DNA of 64,000 nt from Pseudomonadota bacterium (GTDB taxonomy: Bacteria > Pseudomonadota > Alphaproteobacteria > Rhizobiales > Rhizobiaceae): contig JAEYDD010000002.1 of assembly GCA_023404095.1 (NCBI GenBank), forward strand, positions 113,226 to 177,225, written 5' to 3'. A program made the position numbers and the translations under genes. Positions 1-9,403 of this stretch are shown piece after piece (position 1 is the stretch's first letter; each line of letters starts with the position of its first letter). The notes under the pieces are model-generated. The model searched no databases, was not told the origin of the DNA, and saw only the letters and a program-made list of their open reading frames with translations.

Positions 1-63
1 GGTCGTCAGCTCGCCGCCGAATACAAGGTGCAGGCGCTGCCTGTCGTCACCGGTCTCAGTCAT
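1..63 (-). CDS. DUF4170 family protein, 5' part only (runs off the window start)
   Basis: Only the first 21 codons are present, read leftward from an ATG at 63-61. The start MTETGDDRQRLHLVFGGEL matches the N-terminus of the short rhizobial DUF4170 proteins (about 80 residues, function unknown). In Rhizobiaceae this gene usually lies between a CysQ/inositol-phosphatase gene and waaA/lpxK (Kdo transfer and lipid A synthesis). The same phosphatase type lies 58 bp upstream on the same strand here, which supports the call. A purine-rich GAGAGACGAAG precedes the ATG. The identification rests on a short N-terminus plus gene order. Confidence 0.6.
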   Translation of the reverse strand, partial: MTETGDDRQRLHLVFGGELTT

Positions 64-121
64 CTTCGTCTCTCAATAGTGATATTTTTCACACAGGGTT
101 TGCGGCATCCGCGGCCAAAGG

Positions 122-940
122 TCAATGGCCGGAAAGGCCGGTCGTGGAGCTTATCAACCTTCCGAGCCAGTCGCTCCCCGCAGCACACAGGATGCCGTGG
201 CGAACGTCCGGCCGATTGTAGATCAACGGCCGGCCGTCCAGCGACACGAGGCCGCCGCCGGCATTGGCCAGGATGAGGTCCGCCGCGGCCAGGTCCCAGT
301 CGTGGGAGTTGGTCTTGACCAGCGTTCCATCTATTCGGCCATCGGCCGCCATTGCGAGGCGATAGGCAAGCGAGGCCACATGCGGCATTCGCTCGACAGC
401 GCCGAGCGGCCCCCGGTCGAGCCGCGAGACCATGTCCTCGGCGGCGGCAAGCCTGAAGACCTGCGCGTCCTGCGGGTTGGCAACGCTGATCTCGGCACCG
501 TTCTTCAGCGCCGGACCGCCGGCAAAGGAGGCATAGACCTCGCCGAGGGCAGGCGCGACGAGGACGCCGGCCACCGGGCGCCCGCGGTGAACCACCGCCG
601 CGCTGACGCACCAGACATCCTTGCCGGCGATGAACGAGCGCGTACCATCGATCGGGTCGATGACGAACAGGGTTTCGCAGGAGAGACGGGCGGGATCGTC
701 GTCGGTTTCCTCCGACAGCCAGCCGTAGTTGGGGCGGGCGGTCAAAAGCATCGCCTTCAGGGTGTCGTTTGCCGCGATATCGGCCGCGCTGACGGGCGAA
801 CGGCCCTCGTTCTTCCACCAGACATCAGGCTCGCGGCCGAAGAATTCCATCGCTCTTTCGCCGGCCGCATGCGCGGCGCGCTCCAGGAGGCGCAGGTCCT
901 CCTCCCAGTGCAATTGGTCTCTTTCGGCGGCCACATCCAT
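122..940 (-). CDS. cysQ: CysQ-like 3'(2'),5'-bisphosphate nucleotidase / inositol monophosphatase family
   Basis: A 272-residue member of the Mg2+-dependent, Li+-sensitive sugar phosphatase family. Metal-binding motifs are SEETDDD (about 76-82) and DPIDGT (95-100), with the C-terminal HDWDLAAADL motif that completes the site. CysQ hydrolyses 3'-phosphoadenosine 5'-phosphate from sulfate assimilation; relatives act on inositol phosphates, and the sequence alone does not separate these. The open frame extends to 1024, but ATG 940 is preferred because AAGGA lies about 9 nt before it and the family N-terminus starts there. The gene reads into the DUF4170 gene, an arrangement usually seen at the rhizobial lipid A locus. 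Confidence 0.8.
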   Translation of the reverse strand: MDVAAERDQLHWEEDLRLLERAAHAAGERAMEFFGREPDVWWKNEGRSPVSAADIAANDTLKAMLLTARPNYGWLSEETDDDPARLSCETLFVIDPIDGTRSFIAGKDVWCVSAAVVHRGRPVAGVLVAPALGEVYASFAGGPALKNGAEISVANPQDAQVFRLAAAEDMVSRLDRGPLGAVERMPHVASLAYRLAMAADGRIDGTLVKTNSHDWDLAAADLILANAGGGLVSLDGRPLIYNRPDVRHGILCAAGSDWLGRLISSTTGLSGH

Positions 941-1070
941 CTGTCGGTTCCTTGCAGCGGAGCGCGGTTTCGGGCTCCACGGAATAAGATGACGCTCGAA
1001 TAGCGCCAATGAAGGCTTATTCAAGACGAACCGCGCGGATCGGCGCCTCTTTACGCCCTGCGCGGAAAAC

Positions 1071-2417
1071 CTAGCGTCCGGCCAGCGTCATGCCTTCGAT
1101 TGCAAGCGTGGGCGCCGCGACGCCGAACTTGCGATCGATGTCGCTCGCCGGCGTAATGCGCATGAACATGTCCACCAGGTTCGATGCGATCGTCACTTCC
1201 GAGACCGGATAGGAAAGCTCGCCGTTCTCGATCCAGAATCCGGTGGCGCCGCGGCTGTATTCGCCCGTCACCATGTTGACGCCCTGGCCGATCAGTTCGG
1301 TCACGTAGAAGCCAGTGTCGACCGAGCGGATCAGCTCCTCGGGCGAAATCTCGCCCGGCTCGAGCGCCAGGTTGGTGCTCGCGGGGGTGACGGACGTGCC
1401 GCCACGCACGCCGCGGCCATTGGTGGAAAGGCCGAGCTCGTTTGCCGTCGATGTCGAGAGGAACCAGTGGTTCAGCACCCCGTCCTCGATCATGACCAGG
1501 CGCTCGCCGGTAATGCCTTCGCCATCGAAGGGGCGGGAGGAGGAGCCGCGCACCACCAGCGGATCGTCGGTGACCGAAAGGCCGGTCTTCAACACCTGCT
1601 TGCCCATCTTGTCGCGCAGGAAGCTCGTCTTGCGTGCAACCGACGCCCCGTTGATCGCACCAGCAATATGACCGGCAATACCGCGCGCCATACGCGGATC
1701 GAAGACGACGGTGACGTTCTTCGCAGTCGGGGCCTGACGCGGGTTCAGCCGCTTGACCACGCGCTCGCCGGCGGCGCGGCCGATTTCTGCAGGATCACGC
1801 AGGTCGGCGAAATAGAGGCGGCTGTCGAAGTCGTAGTCGCGCTCCATCTTCGTGCCCTCGCCGGCGATCACGCTGACGGAGCGACCGAAGCGGCTGGCGC
1901 TATAGGAACCGGAAAAGCCGTGCGAGGTGACGAGCACAAGGCCGCCCATTCCGGCCGATGCCCCCGCACCGCTCGAATTCATCACGCCCGTCACGCCGAG
2001 GGCTTCGGCCTCCATGGCCAGCGCCGCCTCGGCCAGGCTGTCGGCGCTAACCTGCGTCGGGTCGTACAACTGGAGATCCGGCCAGCTTTTGGCAAGGCGC
2101 TCGGGATCGGCGAGCGAGGCATAGGGGTCTTCCGGCGAGGCCTTGGCCATGGCGACGGCGCGCTCTGCGAGCTGCTGCAGGTCGAAACCGGGATTGGCGG
2201 ACACGCTTGCCACTCGCCTGCCAACGAAAACGCGAAGCGAGAAATCGTCGCTCTCGGATGATTCCGTACCCTCGACCTTGCCGAGCCGGACGGAAACGGA
2301 GCTGGAGCGACCCCGGACGACCACCGCATCGGCAGCCTCCGCACCCGCCTTCATGGCACGGTCGATCAGTTCGCCGGCGCGGTCCAGAAGGCTTGCAGAA
2401 TCGATGGTCTCGGACAT
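1071..2417 (-). CDS. pmbA: PmbA/TldE-like metalloprotease subunit (TldD/PmbA family)
   Basis: About 448 residues, normal for the PmbA/TldE half of the TldD-TldE protease. That complex degrades unfolded peptides and matures some modified peptides. In characterised complexes TldD carries the zinc HExxxH motif and TldE is the partner; no HExxxH is visible here, so this is the TldE-type subunit. Family landmarks include the region around GEYSRGATGFWIENG near the C-terminus. ATG 2417 is preferred over 2432 because AAAGG lies 7 nt upstream. No tldD lies next to it, which is usual in rhizobia. Confidence 0.9.
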   Translation of the reverse strand: MSETIDSASLLDRAGELIDRAMKAGAEAADAVVVRGRSSSVSVRLGKVEGTESSESDDFSLRVFVGRRVASVSANPGFDLQQLAERAVAMAKASPEDPYASLADPERLAKSWPDLQLYDPTQVSADSLAEAALAMEAEALGVTGVMNSSGAGASAGMGGLVLVTSHGFSGSYSASRFGRSVSVIAGEGTKMERDYDFDSRLYFADLRDPAEIGRAAGERVVKRLNPRQAPTAKNVTVVFDPRMARGIAGHIAGAINGASVARKTSFLRDKMGKQVLKTGLSVTDDPLVVRGSSSRPFDGEGITGERLVMIEDGVLNHWFLSTSTANELGLSTNGRGVRGGTSVTPASTNLALEPGEISPEELIRSVDTGFYVTELIGQGVNMVTGEYSRGATGFWIENGELSYPVSEVTIASNLVDMFMRITPASDIDRKFGVAAPTLAIEGMTLAGR

Positions 2418-2529
2418 GATTTGGCCTTTCATTCCTGCCCCATTTATTGTGCAGTGACGGCGGCATCAAGGGCTGGCCAGTGATTCTTGCCTCCCGCCAT
2501 CTACATATACCGGAAGGGACCTCTTTCGC

Positions 2530-4365
2530 ATGGCAAACACGCATGCCCTGTTCTCCGAAGCATTGCTACTCCTCGGAGGGGCCGTCCTTGCCGCGCCGAT
2601 CTTCAAGAGGCTCGGGCTCGGGACGATTCTGGGCTACCTTGCCGCGGGCCTCGTGATCGGCCCGATCCTCCACTACATCCACGATGGCGAAGAGATCCTC
2701 GGGGTCGCCGAACTTGGAATCGTCTTCCTGCTGTTCCTGATCGGGCTGGAACTGCAGCCCTCCCGCCTCTGGCAGATGCGGCGCGAAATCTTCGGCCTCG
2801 GCATGCTGCAGGTGGTCGCAACGGGGATCGCGCTTGCGGCCCTTGCGCTGCTTCTCGGCGTCGAGGGCTGGCAGGCCGCGCTGATCATTGGCTTCGGGCT
2901 GGCGCTGTCTTCGACCGCCTTCGCGCTGCAGATCCTGGACGAAAAGGGCGAAACCAACACGCGATACGGCCAGCGGTCCTTCTCGCTGCTTCTGTTCCAG
3001 GACCTGGCGATCGTGCCGCTATTGGCCTTGATCCCGCTTCTCGCCAAGCAGGCTCCCGAGGATACCACCACGGCCTTTCAGGACTTTCTCGTCGCCATCG
3101 CCGCGATCCTGTCCATGCTTGTGATCGGCCGTTACGTGCTCAATCCGCTGTTTCAGATCATCGCGCGCACCGGCGCCCGCGAGGCGATGATCGCAGCTGC
3201 ACTTTTCGTCGTACTCGGCTCAGCCACGCTGTTGCAGTACGCCGGCCTTTCGATGGCCATGGGCGCGTTCCTGGCCGGCGTCCTGCTGTCGGAATCCTCC
3301 TACCGCCATGAACTGGAGGCGGATATCGAGCCCTTCCGCGGTATCCTGCTGGCGCTTTTCTTCATGGCGGTCGGCCTGTCGCTGGATATCGACGTGGTCT
3401 TCCGCAACTACCAGATCATCCTCATCGCCGTCCCCGCGCTGATGCTGGTCAAGGCGATCGTGATCTATCTGATATGCCGCCTCGGCCGCTCGCCGCACAA
3501 CGACGCCGTCCGGGTGGCGCTGCTCTTGTTGCAGGGCGGCGAATTCGGCTTCGTGCTTTTCACGGCGGCGTCGGCTGCGGGCATCTTCTCGTCCGCCGTC
3601 GCCTCGCTGCTGGTGGTGATCGTCACCGTCTCCATGGCACTGACGCCGATCGCCGCCCTGCTTTCACGCTACCTGATGACGGAGGACGCGCGCGAGGAAA
3701 TCGAAGAGGATTTCGAGGGCGCCGGCTCGGACGTGCTGATGATCGGCTTTTCCCGCTTCGGCCAGATCGCCTCGCAGATCCTGCTGGCCAGCGGCCGCGA
3801 CGTGACCGTCATCGACTATTCTGCCGACCGCATCCGGCAGGCCGCAAGCTTCGGCTTCCGCATCTATTTCGGCGACGGCACGCGCAAAGAGGTGCTGCGC
3901 ACCGCCGGTATCGAACGCGCGAAGATCGTTGCGGTCTGCACGCACAAGGCCGATATCACCGACAAGATCGTTGATCTCGTGCAGTCGGAATATCCGAATG
4001 CGCGGGTGTTCGTGCGCTCCTACGACCGCATACACACGCTGTCGCTCAGGGCGCGCGGCGTCGACTTCGAAGTGCGCGAGACGCTGGAATCCGGTCTCCT
4101 GTTTGGCCGCAAGGCGCTCGAAGCGCTCGGCATGAGCGACGAGGAAGCGCTGGCGATCATGAACGACATTCGCCGCCGCGACGAGGCGCGGCTTGTGCTG
4201 CAGGCCGCCGAAGGGCTTGCCGCCGGACGCGACATGCTGCATTCGCGCCCGGTTCGCCCCGTACGGCCGGAGCCGCTGATCAAGCCCAAGCACACCGAGC
4301 AGGTGGAGGAAGACGAGGACGAAAGCGGCATCGCGCTCGCTGCGGGACAGGCTGCCGCCGACTGA
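2530..4365 (+). CDS. Monovalent cation:proton antiporter, KefB/KefC type (CPA2) with RCK/TrkA-N domain
   Basis: A 611-residue inner-membrane protein. Residues 1 to about 380 form the hydrophobic Na+/H+-exchanger fold with many transmembrane helices. From about 400 a cytosolic NAD-binding RCK domain follows, beginning DVLMIGFSRFGQIASQ and containing the usual acidic strand end (VTVIDYSADR). The tail is acidic (EQVEEDEDES). The family exchanges K+ or Na+ for H+; in E. coli KefB/C are gated by glutathione adducts, but glutathione gating here is not shown by the sequence. It is transcribed divergently from pmbA across about 110 bp. No KefF/KefG-type quinone reductase adjoins it. Confidence 0.88.
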   Translation: MANTHALFSEALLLLGGAVLAAPIFKRLGLGTILGYLAAGLVIGPILHYIHDGEEILGVAELGIVFLLFLIGLELQPSRLWQMRREIFGLGMLQVVATGIALAALALLLGVEGWQAALIIGFGLALSSTAFALQILDEKGETNTRYGQRSFSLLLFQDLAIVPLLALIPLLAKQAPEDTTTAFQDFLVAIAAILSMLVIGRYVLNPLFQIIARTGAREAMIAAALFVVLGSATLLQYAGLSMAMGAFLAGVLLSESSYRHELEADIEPFRGILLALFFMAVGLSLDIDVVFRNYQIILIAVPALMLVKAIVIYLICRLGRSPHNDAVRVALLLLQGGEFGFVLFTAASAAGIFSSAVASLLVVIVTVSMALTPIAALLSRYLMTEDAREEIEEDFEGAGSDVLMIGFSRFGQIASQILLASGRDVTVIDYSADRIRQAASFGFRIYFGDGTRKEVLRTAGIERAKIVAVCTHKADITDKIVDLVQSEYPNARVFVRSYDRIHTLSLRARGVDFEVRETLESGLLFGRKALEALGMSDEEALAIMNDIRRRDEARLVLQAAEGLAAGRDMLHSRPVRPVRPEPLIKPKHTEQVEEDEDESGIALAAGQAAAD

Positions 4366-4390
4366 GGGCCGGTTTCCCGGGGCACTGCCC

Positions 4391-5269
4391 CTATTGCCTT
4401 GCGCGCGCGTGACGCTCGAACTGTTCGTCGAGCGCGCGCTTCAGCTCTTCCCGCACGCCTGCGGTATGGTCCAGGATTTCTCTCGCGCGCAGGAAATCCA
4501 GGACCCGGAAGCGGCCGACCTCGGGGCGCAGGAAGATATCCGGCGCGCCCTGCTTCAACTTCAATGCGATCATCGAGCGCATCGTCAACTGGCTGGCGCC
4601 GTAGAGGCTGTCGACGCTGTTGGGGATCTGGCCGTCGTCGCCGGTCGGCCGGCCGACGACGTCGACGCCTATCGTGATATCCGCCGTTCCCTCCAGATGA
4701 TCGAAGGGAACCGGATTCCAGAGCCCGCCATCGATCAGCACGTGCCCGTCGATCCGCACCGGCAGGAAGACTGCCGGGAGCGCCGCGGATGCGGCGAGTG
4801 CGGGATAGAGCGCACCGCTTTCGCAGATGTGCTCGCACTGCTGGTAGAAATCCGAGGTGACGACCTTCAGGGGGATGCGCAACTCCTCAAAGCGGTCGGG
4901 AATGTCGCCATGCAGGAAGGCGCGCAGGATCCGCTCCAGATTGAACTGGCTGACGCGCAGCCCCGATGCCCATATGTCCGAAAGTGTGGCAGGGCGCAGG
5001 CCCCATATCCGGGACAGCGCCTCGGCCGGCTGCCCCACGGAGGCCAACGTATGCTCGCGGATTTCGCGGCCGCTGAGGCCGGCTGCCATCGCGGCCCCCA
5101 TGAGAGCACCGATCGAAGCGCCGGCGATCAGTTGTGGACGGATACCGAGTTCGTCGAGCACTTCGATGACATGGATATGCGCCAGTCCCCGCGCCCCGCC
5201 GCCGCCGAACGCGATCGATACGGTGGGCGTCGCAGCGGTCGTTGCAGCAGCAGTCACATCGTTCGGCAT
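4391..5269 (-). CDS. Patatin-like phospholipase family protein (RssA-like)
   Basis: A 292-residue serine lipase-like protein. It has the oxyanion glycine loop FGGGGARG (21-28), the nucleophile elbow GASIG (Ser at about 52) and the catalytic-Asp motif DGGLWNPVP, so the Ser-Asp dyad is complete. Bacterial members hydrolyse acyl esters of lipids; substrate and cellular role are unknown here. ATG 5269 is chosen because GAGGAGG sits 5 nt upstream; the longer frame to 5344 adds a non-conserved extension. The gene lies 104 bp downstream of rsmD on the same strand and its 3' end converges on the antiporter gene. Confidence 0.88.
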   Translation of the reverse strand: MPNDVTAAATTAATPTVSIAFGGGGARGLAHIHVIEVLDELGIRPQLIAGASIGALMGAAMAAGLSGREIREHTLASVGQPAEALSRIWGLRPATLSDIWASGLRVSQFNLERILRAFLHGDIPDRFEELRIPLKVVTSDFYQQCEHICESGALYPALAASAALPAVFLPVRIDGHVLIDGGLWNPVPFDHLEGTADITIGVDVVGRPTGDDGQIPNSVDSLYGASQLTMRSMIALKLKQGAPDIFLRPEVGRFRVLDFLRAREILDHTAGVREELKRALDEQFERHARARQ

Positions 5270-5373
5270 CGGGCCTCCTCGCAAGTCGCAAGCCTTCAGG
5301 ATCGCCGTGCCGGCTGAGCGTGAACCGGCCCGGTCCAGCCCCATCCCCGAACCGCCCCAGGGCGGGCGCTGGC

Positions 5374-5934
5374 TCAGGCCGGCACGTAGCGATAAAAGTG
5401 CATTCGCGTGTCGCCGAAGGTGCGCACCTCCAGCATCTCGTAGCCTTCGACCGCTGCCGGCGTCACGTCGGCGCGCTCTTCCAGGATAGCAAGCGCGCCC
5501 GGCACCAGCCAGCCGCCTTTCGCCGCCGCGTCCATCGCCTTCTCGCCAAGGCCGCGACCGTAGGGCGGATCGGCAAACAAGAGGTCGAACGGCTCCATGG
5601 TGCCGACTGCACCGAGCGCCGTGGCGTCTCGGCGGAAAATCTTGGCCTTGCCCTGCAGACCGAAGGTTTCGATATTGGTGTGGATCAGGCCGCGCCCCTC
5701 CACGCCCTGCTCAACGAACAACACCGCGCGGGCACCGCGCGAAATCGCTTCGAGACCCACCGCCCCGGTGCCGGCAAACAGGTCGAGGACGCGCGCGCCG
5801 TCGAGATGTTGTGCGTAGCCGTGACCGAGAATGTTGAAAAGGCTTTCCCGCGTCCGGTCGGTCGTGGGCCGGATGTCGTCGCTTTTCGGCGTCGCCAGCG
5901 CGCGGCCGCGGAAAGTGCCCCCGACTATGCGCAC
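5374..5934 (-). CDS. rsmD: 16S rRNA (guanine(966)-N2)-methyltransferase RsmD
   Basis: A 186-residue SAM-dependent methyltransferase, the usual RsmD length. Motif I is DLFAGTGAVG (51-60) and the catalytic N-methyltransferase motif is ADPPYG (121-126). RsmD methylates G966 of 16S rRNA, next to the P site, in assembled 30S particles. The start lies 3 bp after the stop of the pseudouridine synthase gene, so the two rRNA-modification genes are very probably one transcript. The start RIVGGTFRGRALATP is typical of the family. Confidence 0.95.
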   Translation of the reverse strand: MRIVGGTFRGRALATPKSDDIRPTTDRTRESLFNILGHGYAQHLDGARVLDLFAGTGAVGLEAISRGARAVLFVEQGVEGRGLIHTNIETFGLQGKAKIFRRDATALGAVGTMEPFDLLFADPPYGRGLGEKAMDAAAKGGWLVPGALAILEERADVTPAAVEGYEMLEVRTFGDTRMHFYRYVPA

Positions 5935-5937
5935 CTG

Positions 5938-7923
5938 TCAGTTTCCTCGGCCACGCGGCTTGCCGCCGCCCGGGCGTCCGCCGCCAGGCTTGCCCCCTGA
6001 CCTGCTGCCGCCAGGCTTGCCACCAAAGGGTTTCCCACCGGGCTTGCCACCAGCGGACTTCCCGAAGAAGGGCTTGCCGCCAAAGGACTTGCCGCCCGGC
6101 TTTGCACCGAAGCCGCGCTCGCCGCCCCGACCGCCGCCGCCGGACCGGTCATCCGACCTGTCGCGGGGTGGGCGGTCGCCGAAGGACCGCTCCGACGAGA
6201 AGGACCTGCCCCGCGACGGACGCTCCTCACGCCCCCCACGATCTTCGCGCGGCGGCCTGTCGCCGACCCCGCGCGGTCCCCTGTCGCCACCGAAGCCTCC
6301 GCGGCCGAAATCACGGCCGCCGTCATCACGCGAACGCTTTTCGGGCTCGCTGGCGCGAATCCAGTCGCCCCCGTCCTCTGAGCCGAGGACGCGCGCCTTG
6401 CGCTCGCCGCGCTCGGCGCCCGGACGCGCAGTAGCGGCGCGCCCCGGTGCCTTCTTGCGATCGGGATCGAACTTGTGGGTCGACCGGGTGGCCTCGCCGT
6501 CGCGGTTGCGGCCGTAGCGCTTGGTCTTCGGCGCACCCTCGGGCCGGGTGCGGGGCTCGCGCTTCACCGCTTCCTCGCCCTCGGCGGCGTGCGCTTTCTT
6601 CTCGGCGACGGGGCGGGCGCCGGGCGCCATCCAGACGTTGGACTTGCGCGGGCGGTTGCCCGGTTCGCGCTTCTGACTATCGGAGAAGCGGTCGTCGTCG
6701 CGGCGGTGCCGGTCACCGCCGTGCCTGTCGCCACCCCGATCGTCGAAATGGTCGCCGCCGCGGCTATCGCGCCGCGTGTCGAGACGGGCGCGCGCCTTTT
6801 CGCGGCGATCGCCGTCCTTCTCGCGGAAATCGCGACCTTCGCGTTCGCGCTCACCGCGGCCCTCGCGTGCGGGCTTCTCGGTCCTGGCCGGCTTTTCTTC
6901 CTTCTCGCCCTGCCCCTGGTCGAACAGAGGGGCCTCGAAGTTCGCCTTGGCTTCATCGATCAGGCGCGGGCCGAGCTGGTCGCGCAGCGTGCGGCCACGG
7001 ATTTCCTGGGCGTGGCCCTCCGGCAGCTCGCCGAGCTGGAACGGGCCGTAGGAAATGCGGATCAGGCGGTTCACGTCGAGACCCAGCGCGCCGAGCACGT
7101 TCTTGATCTCGCGGTTCTTGCCCTCGCGCAGCCCCATGGTGATCCAGACGTTGGAGCCCTGAACCTTGTCGAGCGTCGCTTCGATGCCGCCGTAGAGCAC
7201 GCCGTCGACGGCGATGCCTTCCTTCAGCTTGTCGAGCGCCTCCTGCTCGATCTTGCCGTGGGCGCGCACGCGGTAGCGGCGCAGCCAGCCGGTGGCCGGC
7301 AGTTCGAGCACGCGGGCGAGCCCGCCGTCGTTGGTCAAAAGCAGCAGACCCTCGGTGTTGATGTCGAGGCGACCGACGGACATGACGCGCGGCAAGTCTT
7401 CCGGCAGGTGTTCGAAGACCGTCGGGCGGCCTTCCGGATCGGCATTGGTCGTCACCAGTCCTGCGGGCTTGTGGTAGAGCCACAGGCGGGTGCGCTCGAT
7501 ACCGCGGATCGGCTGGCCGTCGACCTCGATCAGGTCGGCGAAGGTGGCGTTGAGCACGGGCGTGTCGAGCACGGTGCCGTTCACGCTGACGCGGCCTTCC
7601 ATGATCATGCGCTCCACGTCGCGGCGCGATGCGACGCCGGCACGGGCCAAGAGCTTGGAAATGCGTTCGGGTGCGGCGGCGGCATCGGCGGACGCGCGCT
7701 CTGCCGGTGCCGGCCGCGCCCTGTCGGGCTTGCCGGAGCCGCTGCGCGCCTCCTTCTTGACGCCGGCCCTTGCGGGGCCGCGCTCGGTCTTGGAGAAGCC
7801 GCCGGACTTCGCTCCTGCGGCGAAGGGCTTCTTGCCCTGCGGCTTGCGGTCGCCGTCACGGGGCTTGCGATCACGGGCGAAGGGCTTGGCGCCCGGCCGT
7901 TTTGGCTTGTCGTTGGATGTCAT
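5938..7923 (-). CDS. rRNA pseudouridine synthase, RluB/RsuA family, with long disordered extensions
   Basis: 661 residues, over twice the usual length. Residues 1-85 are a Lys/Arg-rich low-complexity leader. An S4 RNA-binding domain follows (about 86-133, ERISKLLARAGVASRRDVE). The catalytic domain runs to about 320 and contains GRLDINTEGLLLL with the predicted nucleophile Asp187. From about 330 to the end the protein is low complexity: an Arg/Glu/Asp-rich stretch, then Gly/Lys/Arg with many GGKP repeats. The family isomerises U to pseudouridine in 23S or 16S rRNA; RluB (23S U2605) is the likeliest assignment. Long Gly/Arg tails on this enzyme are common in rhizobia. It is the first gene of a pair with rsmD. 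Confidence 0.9.
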   Translation of the reverse strand: MTSNDKPKRPGAKPFARDRKPRDGDRKPQGKKPFAAGAKSGGFSKTERGPARAGVKKEARSGSGKPDRARPAPAERASADAAAAPERISKLLARAGVASRRDVERMIMEGRVSVNGTVLDTPVLNATFADLIEVDGQPIRGIERTRLWLYHKPAGLVTTNADPEGRPTVFEHLPEDLPRVMSVGRLDINTEGLLLLTNDGGLARVLELPATGWLRRYRVRAHGKIEQEALDKLKEGIAVDGVLYGGIEATLDKVQGSNVWITMGLREGKNREIKNVLGALGLDVNRLIRISYGPFQLGELPEGHAQEIRGRTLRDQLGPRLIDEAKANFEAPLFDQGQGEKEEKPARTEKPAREGRGEREREGRDFREKDGDRREKARARLDTRRDSRGGDHFDDRGGDRHGGDRHRRDDDRFSDSQKREPGNRPRKSNVWMAPGARPVAEKKAHAAEGEEAVKREPRTRPEGAPKTKRYGRNRDGEATRSTHKFDPDRKKAPGRAATARPGAERGERKARVLGSEDGGDWIRASEPEKRSRDDGGRDFGRGGFGGDRGPRGVGDRPPREDRGGREERPSRGRSFSSERSFGDRPPRDRSDDRSGGGGRGGERGFGAKPGGKSFGGKPFFGKSAGGKPGGKPFGGKPGGSRSGGKPGGGRPGGGKPRGRGN

Positions 7924-7996
7924 TTGTTGTTTGCCTAGCGTTTTGGCGTGTCGTATCAGGTCAGGCCGTCGGGGTTAAGAGGAATTCTGAGCGCGG

Positions 7997-8449
7997 ATGA
8001 CGAATAGCTTCATGGACGAGGCGCTGATCGAGGCGCGCGCGGCAGCTGAGCGGGGCGAAGTCCCGATCGGCGCCGTCGTCGTGATCGACGGGGTCGTCGT
8101 CGGAAGAGGCGGCAACCGCACCCGTGAGAAAAACGACGTCACCGCCCATGCCGAGATCGAGGCCATCCGGCAGGCCTCGGCCGCCCTGGGACAGGAGCGC
8201 CTGACCGGCGCCGACCTCTATGTGACGCTTGAGCCCTGCACCATGTGCGCCGCTGCTATCTCCTTCGCCCGCATCCGCCGTCTCTACTACGGCGCCGAAG
8301 ACCCGAAGGGCGGCGGTGTCGATCATGGGGCACGATTCTACTTCCAGCCGACCTGCCATCATGTGCCCGAAGTCTATTCCGGCCTGCAGGAGACGGAGGC
8401 GGCAGGGATACTGCGGCAATTCTTCCAAATCCGTCGCGACGCGGATTGA
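7997..8449 (+). CDS. tadA: tRNA-specific adenosine deaminase TadA
   Basis: A 150-residue zinc-dependent deaminase. The catalytic HAE motif is at 51-53 (zinc His and proton-shuttle Glu) and the second zinc motif PCTMC at 80-84. TadA converts adenosine 34 of tRNA-Arg(ACG) to inosine, allowing decoding of CGU, CGC and CGA, and is usually essential. The gene is divergent from the pseudouridine synthase gene across about 70 bp. The C-terminal portion contains the YYGAEDPKGG segment expected of TadA rather than of cytosine deaminases. Confidence 0.94.
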   Translation: MTNSFMDEALIEARAAAERGEVPIGAVVVIDGVVVGRGGNRTREKNDVTAHAEIEAIRQASAALGQERLTGADLYVTLEPCTMCAAAISFARIRRLYYGAEDPKGGGVDHGARFYFQPTCHHVPEVYSGLQETEAAGILRQFFQIRRDAD

Positions 8450-8524
8450 GACGCGGCGGATGCCGGCGACCTGCCCGCGCACCGCATCACAAGCCAGGCG
8501 CGCTTCAGCCTGGGCCGGGCGGCC

Positions 8525-9325
8525 TCAGGCGGCAGCCGAATTCACCTCGCGCCCGTCGATGACGATGCGGTTACGGCCGCCGGTCTTGGCGCTGTAGAGA
8601 TCGGCATCCGCGCGCCGGAAGAGCTCCATTGGCTCGAACGGCCCGTGTCCGCAGGCGACACCGATGCTCACGCTCAACGGTACCGGGCGGCCGTCGGATA
8701 CGAGGGTGCTGCTTGCCACCGAACGGCGGAGGCGTTCGGCCACCCGAAGCGCCTGGGCGCGGTCGTGCCCCGGCAAAAAGGCGACGAACTCCTCGCCGCC
8801 GATCCTGCCCCACCAGCAGCGCTCGCCGATCGCCCGCGATATTGCCGCCCCGATGCGCCTCAGCGCTTCGTCGCCAACGAGGTGGCCGAAATTGTCATTG
8901 ACATGCTTGAAGTGGTCGGCATCGGCAATCAGGATCGCCACCGGCCCTGCACTGCGGCAGCTTTCCACATCCAGGTCCGCGAAAAACGCGCCGCGGTTCA
9001 GCCCGCCGGTCAGCGCGTCCGTCCGTGCCCGCACCTGCAGGTCGGCATGCAGGTCCTTCAGTTCCGCGTGCGCGCTCTCAAGCCTCACATGCATGAGCGC
9101 CAGCACGTCGCGCTGCCTCGCGATGGTCTCGCTCTGGTGAAACTGCCAGGCGCTGGCAGGACCGGCGATGACGAGCGGGCAAAGCACACTCATCCAGAAC
9201 CCCGGCCCGTCCGGATGCCCACCCAGCATCGGCACGAGAAGCAACACGATGCCCACGGAAACGGCTACGGAAACAGCCGTCACCGCCGCGGCCTTCATGG
9301 CTGTCTTTCGGCTGATCCTGAACAT
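8525..9325 (-). CDS. Membrane-anchored diguanylate cyclase (GGDEF domain)
   Basis: 266 residues. Two hydrophobic segments (about 10-33 and 44-60) suggest an inner-membrane anchor. A likely coiled stretch (about 68-100) links to a GGDEF domain starting near TDALTGGLNR. The active-site signature is GGEEF (176-180), an accepted catalytic variant, so the protein probably makes cyclic di-GMP from two GTP. I see no RxxD product-inhibition site at the usual position, so feedback inhibition is not expected. It ends facing tadA and appears to be a single-gene unit. Confidence 0.88.
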   Translation of the reverse strand: MFRISRKTAMKAAAVTAVSVAVSVGIVLLLVPMLGGHPDGPGFWMSVLCPLVIAGPASAWQFHQSETIARQRDVLALMHVRLESAHAELKDLHADLQVRARTDALTGGLNRGAFFADLDVESCRSAGPVAILIADADHFKHVNDNFGHLVGDEALRRIGAAISRAIGERCWWGRIGGEEFVAFLPGHDRAQALRVAERLRRSVASSTLVSDGRPVPLSVSIGVACGHGPFEPMELFRRADADLYSAKTGGRNRIVIDGREVNSAAA

Positions 9326-9403
9326 GCGACGAGGGATAGCCGCCGGCGGTTAACGCAAGGTGAGCCCGATTGTGAAATCTGTCTTGATCCGGCGGACAAC
9401 AGC

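Noticed and set aside
28..276. Forward frame at the left edge of the window
   Set aside because: Antisense to the DUF4170 start and the CysQ 3' end; composition typical of a shadow frame.
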